64,000 bases of DNA from Patescibacteria group bacterium. Lineage in GTDB: Bacteria; Patescibacteriota; Patescibacteriia; 2-12-FULL-60-25. Shown here in pieces: positions 59,949 through 64,000 of this stretch; position 1 is the first letter of the stretch, and the number at the start of each line of letters is the position of its first letter. A model generated the notes under the pieces. That model was given only the letters and a program-made list of their open reading frames with translations. It did no database searches and had not been told where the DNA came from. The position numbers were made by a program, and so were the translations under genes. The stretch lies in NCBI GenBank assembly GCA_028688515.1, contig JAQTXZ010000001.1, positions 558,001 to 622,000 on the forward strand. Direction: 5' to 3'.

Positions 59949-59980
59949 AAACGTCCGGCATTACGTCCGGGCGTTTTTTG
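59949..59980 (+). terminator. Intrinsic terminator after rplT
   Basis: AAACGTCCGG / CCGGGCGTTT stem (one G-T pair) with an 8-nt loop followed by TTTTG; 53 bp after the rplT stop. Confidence 0.8.
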
Positions 59981-60006
59981 TTGTATAATTAAGCCAACTT
60001 TTTTAT

Positions 60007-62805
60007 ATGCCTGAAATGACTCCTCTTTCAACATCGGTTGAACGCACGCCTTCAAAACGAAGACCGAAAAATCCAACGGCCGAAGCCCAGCAAATAAAGT
60101 CTTTTGGCATGTTGGAGGCCAAACCAAAACCTCGCGAAGTCTTGGAGTCGACTCCGGAAGAATCACCGGCCGCAAACGAAGCGGAAAAAACAGTCGAGTC
60201 GATTCGTGCAAAACTGAAAGGCAAAGAGACAATCCTCCAACATCCAGAAGCTTTAGGAGATGCCCAAACGGCTTTGCGGGAATTTTTCGACACGCGCAAT
60301 CGTCCGACGGAAGAACTTTTGAAGAACACGATTCAATCTCTGCAAAAAGCCCTATACGAATATCAGGCACGTTTGGAAAAGGTGCCTTCTTTGCGCGTCG
60401 GACAAGAACTAAAAGAAGCAAGATCGCGGGAATTCGAGAGTCAGCGCGAACAGTTGGAATCCATCCTCGGTATAATGATGCGCACCAACAATGCGCCGCA
60501 AGCACGCAAAGACGCAAAAGAGGCTTACGGCAAATACGGCGAATGGCGCAACGCGGAACAAACGGAAAGCCTACGCAAACGTCTGAAAAAATTGGAAGAC
60601 GAAAGCGAAAAGTTGCTTGAAAAAGAATATTCATTGCAATCAGAGATCGGCCACGTATCCGGCAAAGCACATCTTGGCAACAGCGCCGAAGAAATCCGCT
60701 CAAACCTTAAGTTGGGTTTTTGGCAAAAAACCAAACAATATTTCGGTTCCATGGTTGGCGGCACAAATGTCGACGATCTGATTACTGCATTGGATCAAGT
60801 GCAAAAAGAACGTTTGGCATTGCAAGTGCAAATCGACCAAACTGAACACCAAATCAGTTCAACCGGGGAAACAAGCCGCAGCGCAAATGCAAAGCGAGCC
60901 CGCGCCGAGCAAAGTCCGGTTACAAAAACCGTCGGTACGGAAGAAGAAAACAAAGTCCGGGGAGGGATGAAAGAGGAAGAAACCGTCAAACCGGCAGACG
61001 TGACTGTTGCCAAACCCGCAAAGACTCCTGAAACCGAAACTCTCAAGTCACCAGAGGCCATTACAAAACCGCACGTTCCTCTTGCAATGGATTTTAGCGA
61101 TTTGGAGAAACCTGCAGAATACGTCAAACCGGAAAGAAGAAAGAAATTGGAAATCAACAAGCTCAACGCGCAGCTCAAACTCCTCCGCCAGTCGCGCCAG
61201 GAAATGATGAGCGAAGTTGGCGCGGGTGCAGAAGCAAGACAAGACACAGAGGCCGACAACAGGACATTGAAAGCAATCCAAGGATACGATGAAGAAATCA
61301 GAAAGTTGAAGTCCACTTTGGAACAACTGACCGGCAAACCGGTCGCAGAACAAGAACCGCAGGCCGCAATATTATCCGGAATGACAGGCGAGGAACTTGA
61401 AGGATTCGAAGACCTGACAAAATCAACGGAAGAGATGGCCTCACGCAAACCAAAAGTCATTGAGACAAAACCTGCAAAAACACGACGCGAGCTTACCGCA
61501 AAACAGCGTGAAGTTATTTTTGGAGTCGATGACGCAGGAGAGGAGACGCTGAAAGTCTTAACCAAGAATCTAAACTTGAACAAGTACCCGCAAATTTACC
61601 AACATCGTAACGACGCGGATATTTTGAAGCAACTGACGGAAATTGCGGAAGACGATAAAAAGCAGAAAGGATATATTTCAGAGTTGAAAGCCGAGTTGGA
61701 TCAGCTTGAAAAGTCAGAATCCAAATCATCAAACGAAGCGCGCATAAAAGAAATCAAGAACGATCTCATCGATAGAGCTTGGGCGTGGGAAGAAGAGCTG
61801 AAAGATAGACTGACAGAGCTGGAAAAATCCATGTCGCCTCAAGCGGAAACAGCTAACAAGAAAAAGCCCCGAAAAGCTCTTACAGCCAAACAACGCGAGG
61901 CGATCTTTGGAGCCCCGAAAGAAATAGAGACGCAACCGGCGGAAGCGGTGGCGATGCCGAGAAAATCAGAATATGTGCCAAACGAGGACAGCACCCCGCA
62001 CAGAAAACCCGCACCGCAGAATCCTTCCGAGCTTGCACAAAGCGGAGTTTATGACTTACCAAAACTCAAGCGGGGCAAAGTAGACATGGGACCGTCAGTT
62101 ATAATAGAATCGGAACCTTTGAGCGTGGAATGGGCAAATAAAAGCCTCGGTAAAAATTCTGATGGTGAAATTTTAGCCGCAAAAGAATGGGACCGAATCG
62201 TGCCGCTAATTGCGGAAGGTAGATTGAGAAGAAAGATTTTTGTAGCTGTCGAAAAATTCTTAAAAGAATTAAATGAAATTAAAGGATTATCGGAGGAATA
62301 CGCATCGCTTACACAACTGATAACCAAAGTTCGAGAGGACGACAAATTCAACGACTCACCCGAGGCGGCAATGTACATCTTCTTGAAAGCACTCAAGCCA
62401 AAAAACAAAGCTGACGAGGAAGCTCAAAAAATCGTTTACAAAACAATTTGGGAAATAGACAACATACTGGAACCCGCTCCTGCGGTTGAATCGAAGCCCA
62501 AAAAAGCCGGCAAGAAAGTCGAGATGGAACCAAACTATGAGGCTTTGCGCCATGAGGTCTTAGAGCTTGTTCCTGATGGCAAAAAAGCTCCGCACATCAA
62601 CAAACGCCAAAACTATTCCAGAGTTCTCGAGGTCTATCTTGAAGCAATAAAAGAGGGGAAAGAAGAGCTAGCCAAAACCATGGCGGAAGAATTAGATGAA
62701 CTAAACAAGGAGCTTTTCATCGAAGACGAAGACGCCATCAAAAAATTGATGGCGCTATCGGGAAATGAAGAAATTGAAGCTGAGGAAGAAAGAATGGCCG
62801 GATAG
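60007..62805 (+). CDS. Large coiled-coil protein of unknown function
   Basis: A 932-residue Glu/Lys-rich protein with long coiled-coil segments (residues about 100-290, 375-440, 535-615) separated by acidic, Pro-rich linkers. Two similar segments, RRELTAKQREVIFGVDDA (about 495) and KALTAKQREAIFGAPKE (about 622), form an internal repeat. No signal peptide or membrane helix, so probably cytoplasmic. TATAAT at 59984-59989 is the likely promoter. A structural or scaffolding role is possible, but no family is recognised. Its stop abuts thrS tail-to-tail. Confidence 0.6.
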   Translation: MPEMTPLSTSVERTPSKRRPKNPTAEAQQIKSFGMLEAKPKPREVLESTPEESPAANEAEKTVESIRAKLKGKETILQHPEALGDAQTALREFFDTRNRPTEELLKNTIQSLQKALYEYQARLEKVPSLRVGQELKEARSREFESQREQLESILGIMMRTNNAPQARKDAKEAYGKYGEWRNAEQTESLRKRLKKLEDESEKLLEKEYSLQSEIGHVSGKAHLGNSAEEIRSNLKLGFWQKTKQYFGSMVGGTNVDDLITALDQVQKERLALQVQIDQTEHQISSTGETSRSANAKRARAEQSPVTKTVGTEEENKVRGGMKEEETVKPADVTVAKPAKTPETETLKSPEAITKPHVPLAMDFSDLEKPAEYVKPERRKKLEINKLNAQLKLLRQSRQEMMSEVGAGAEARQDTEADNRTLKAIQGYDEEIRKLKSTLEQLTGKPVAEQEPQAAILSGMTGEELEGFEDLTKSTEEMASRKPKVIETKPAKTRRELTAKQREVIFGVDDAGEETLKVLTKNLNLNKYPQIYQHRNDADILKQLTEIAEDDKKQKGYISELKAELDQLEKSESKSSNEARIKEIKNDLIDRAWAWEEELKDRLTELEKSMSPQAETANKKKPRKALTAKQREAIFGAPKEIETQPAEAVAMPRKSEYVPNEDSTPHRKPAPQNPSELAQSGVYDLPKLKRGKVDMGPSVIIESEPLSVEWANKSLGKNSDGEILAAKEWDRIVPLIAEGRLRRKIFVAVEKFLKELNEIKGLSEEYASLTQLITKVREDDKFNDSPEAAMYIFLKALKPKNKADEEAQKIVYKTIWEIDNILEPAPAVESKPKKAGKKVEMEPNYEALRHEVLELVPDGKKAPHINKRQNYSRVLEVYLEAIKEGKEELAKTMAEELDELNKELFIEDEDAIKKLMALSGNEEIEAEEERMAG

Positions 62806-64000
62806 TTAGGATCTCTCGCTGATTAACTTAAGAACTTTTTCCACAAACTCTGCTTTTGGCAGGGTTTCTTGGTTATCCACACCCCTCCATCTGACGGTCA
62901 ATTCGCCGTCCATTTCTTTATCTCCATACACAATCATGCACGGCATCTTCTTTTTTTCCGCATTGCGAATCTTTTTGCCGACAGATTCGGTCGAATCGTC
63001 AACTTCCACCCTCATCCCCTGCTCTTTCAACTCGTTTGCAAACTTTATTGCCGCATCGACGTGCCTGTCTGCAACCGGAAGCACAGAGACCTGAACCGGC
63101 GCAAGCCAAAGCGGGAAAGCGCCGGCGTAATGTTCGATCAGGACTGACAGAAAGCGCTCAATCGAACCCATAATGGCGCAGTGGATCATAACAATCCCCT
63201 CTTTTTCACCTTTTTCGTTGACGCAATTCAAATCAAAATTAACCGGCATGTTAAAGTCCAACTGAATTGTCGCAACTTGATGCAAGCGGCCCAAGGCGTC
63301 TTTGCCCATAAAATCGAGTTTCGGGCCGTACATCGCTGCTTCACCCTTACCCTCCACGAAAGAGACTCCCCGCTTCTCGATCAAACTCTTAAGCTGACTT
63401 TCCGCTTCTTGCCAGACTTCCGGTGTTCCCAAATACTTATCAAAGTTATCCGGGTCATGCGTGGAAAGTCTTAAGTTAAGCTCAAAGCCAAAAGTTTTGT
63501 AAAAAACGTCGATGATATCCCAGATGGCAAAACATTCCTGTTCAATCTGATTTTTGCGGCAAAACACATGCGCATCATCCTGCGTGATGCAACGCACGCG
63601 CGAAAGGCCAGAAAGCTCGCCCGTCTGTTCATCGCGATACACCATGGTCGTCTCGGCATAACGTTGCGGCATATCGCGATAGCTGCGCATCTCGGAGTCG
63701 AAAATCTGCGTGTGATGCGGACAATTCATGGGCTTTAACGCAAACTCGTGATTTTCGCGTGTGACAATCTTGAACAGCTCGTCTTTGAATTTTGCCCAGT
63801 GCCCGCTTTTAACGTAAAGATCTTTTTTGGTGATGTGCGGAATCGCGACTTTGGTAAAACCCTTGGCTTTGCGCAACTCCCAAACATATTCATCCAAAAC
63901 AGTACGCAAGATAGTCCCCTTTGGCGACCAAAGAGGCAAACCGCTGCCAACAAGATCGGAAAAAGAAAACAAACCAAGCTCTTTGCCTAATTTTTTATGG
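62806..64000 (-). CDS. thrS: Threonyl-tRNA synthetase (partial, runs past the window)
   Basis: The frame stays open to the right edge, reading KKLGKELGLFSFSDLVGSG..., so the N-terminal editing domain lies outside. Visible parts are the class II catalytic core, KPMNCPHHTQIFDSEMRSYR with zinc-binding Cys/His, motif 2 LSRVRCITQDDAHVFC, motif 3 GSIERFLSVLIEH, and the anticodon domain (VQVSVLPVADRHVDAAIKFA). Charges tRNA-Thr; two tRNA-Thr genes are in this window. Confidence 0.95.
   Translation of the reverse strand, partial: HKKLGKELGLFSFSDLVGSGLPLWSPKGTILRTVLDEYVWELRKAKGFTKVAIPHITKKDLYVKSGHWAKFKDELFKIVTRENHEFALKPMNCPHHTQIFDSEMRSYRDMPQRYAETTMVYRDEQTGELSGLSRVRCITQDDAHVFCRKNQIEQECFAIWDIIDVFYKTFGFELNLRLSTHDPDNFDKYLGTPEVWQEAESQLKSLIEKRGVSFVEGKGEAAMYGPKLDFMGKDALGRLHQVATIQLDFNMPVNFDLNCVNEKGEKEGIVMIHCAIMGSIERFLSVLIEHYAGAFPLWLAPVQVSVLPVADRHVDAAIKFANELKEQGMRVEVDDSTESVGKKIRNAEKKKMPCMIVYGDKEMDGELTVRWRGVDNQETLPKAEFVEKVLKLISERS

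Overview
The window reads as a stretch of a Patescibacteria (Candidate Phyla Radiation) chromosome, perhaps near the Magasanikbacteria/Uhrbacteria/Falkowbacteria groups. The phylum-level guess rests on compact gene packing, many single-pass or small membrane proteins typical of these genomes, a simple envelope and housekeeping gene set, and mRNA starts that often sit 6 nt after a -10 box. TGA is used as a normal stop, so recoded lineages such as Gracilibacteria are excluded. The lineage within the phylum is a guess.

Layout. 0-7 kb: a partial unknown gene, a histidine-phosphatase-like protein, a transglutaminase-like protein, a Bro-N protein, a P-loop kinase, a thioredoxin-like/permease pair, a glycosyltransferase and tRNA-Trp. 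7-15 kb: EngB, an M23 peptidase, a GT28-like glycosyltransferase, and a copper operon (HMA/cupredoxin membrane protein, metallochaperone, CopA ATPase). 15-22.5 kb: tRNA-Glu, MurF, a PBP2/FtsI transpeptidase, RarA, a lipoprotein, a CCA-adding enzyme interrupted in frame by repeats, and a membrane methyltransferase. 22.6-25.8 kb: a GC-rich island of five small genes on the minus strand, separated by three copies of a structured intercistronic element. 26-47.5 kb: mostly housekeeping (YibE/F, RecB-like nuclease, HD hydrolase, L33, Nudix, CtpA, RmlBA, HIT, a frameshifted glutamate dehydrogenase, thioredoxin, a CsoR/CstR-type repressor, TpiA, an M16 peptidase, GlyRS, RRF, delta-prime) plus four tRNAs. 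47.7-52.9 kb: a second GC-rich island of three secreted proteins (two with coiled coil and a probable beta-barrel tail, one MopE-like lipoprotein). 53-64 kb: a Wzz-like protein, a catalytically dead HtrA-like protein, membrane proteins, SmpB with tmRNA, infC-rpmI-rplT, a 932-residue coiled-coil protein and a partial thrS.

Two gene-expression styles coexist. Ordinary genes often start 6-10 nt downstream of a -10 hexamer and lack a Shine-Dalgarno sequence. Island genes have strong Shine-Dalgarno sequences, leaders with hairpins, and near-consensus TTGACA/TATATT promoters. The most interesting signal is the three-copy element between island genes (about 22945-23092, 24360-24482, 25228-25443): it has matching stems with compensatory base changes, and each copy ends about 20 nt before a Shine-Dalgarno sequence. 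Intergenic DNA also carries many locus-specific stuttered palindromes and several widely dispersed bacterial repeat families, some of which have entered coding sequence in frame.
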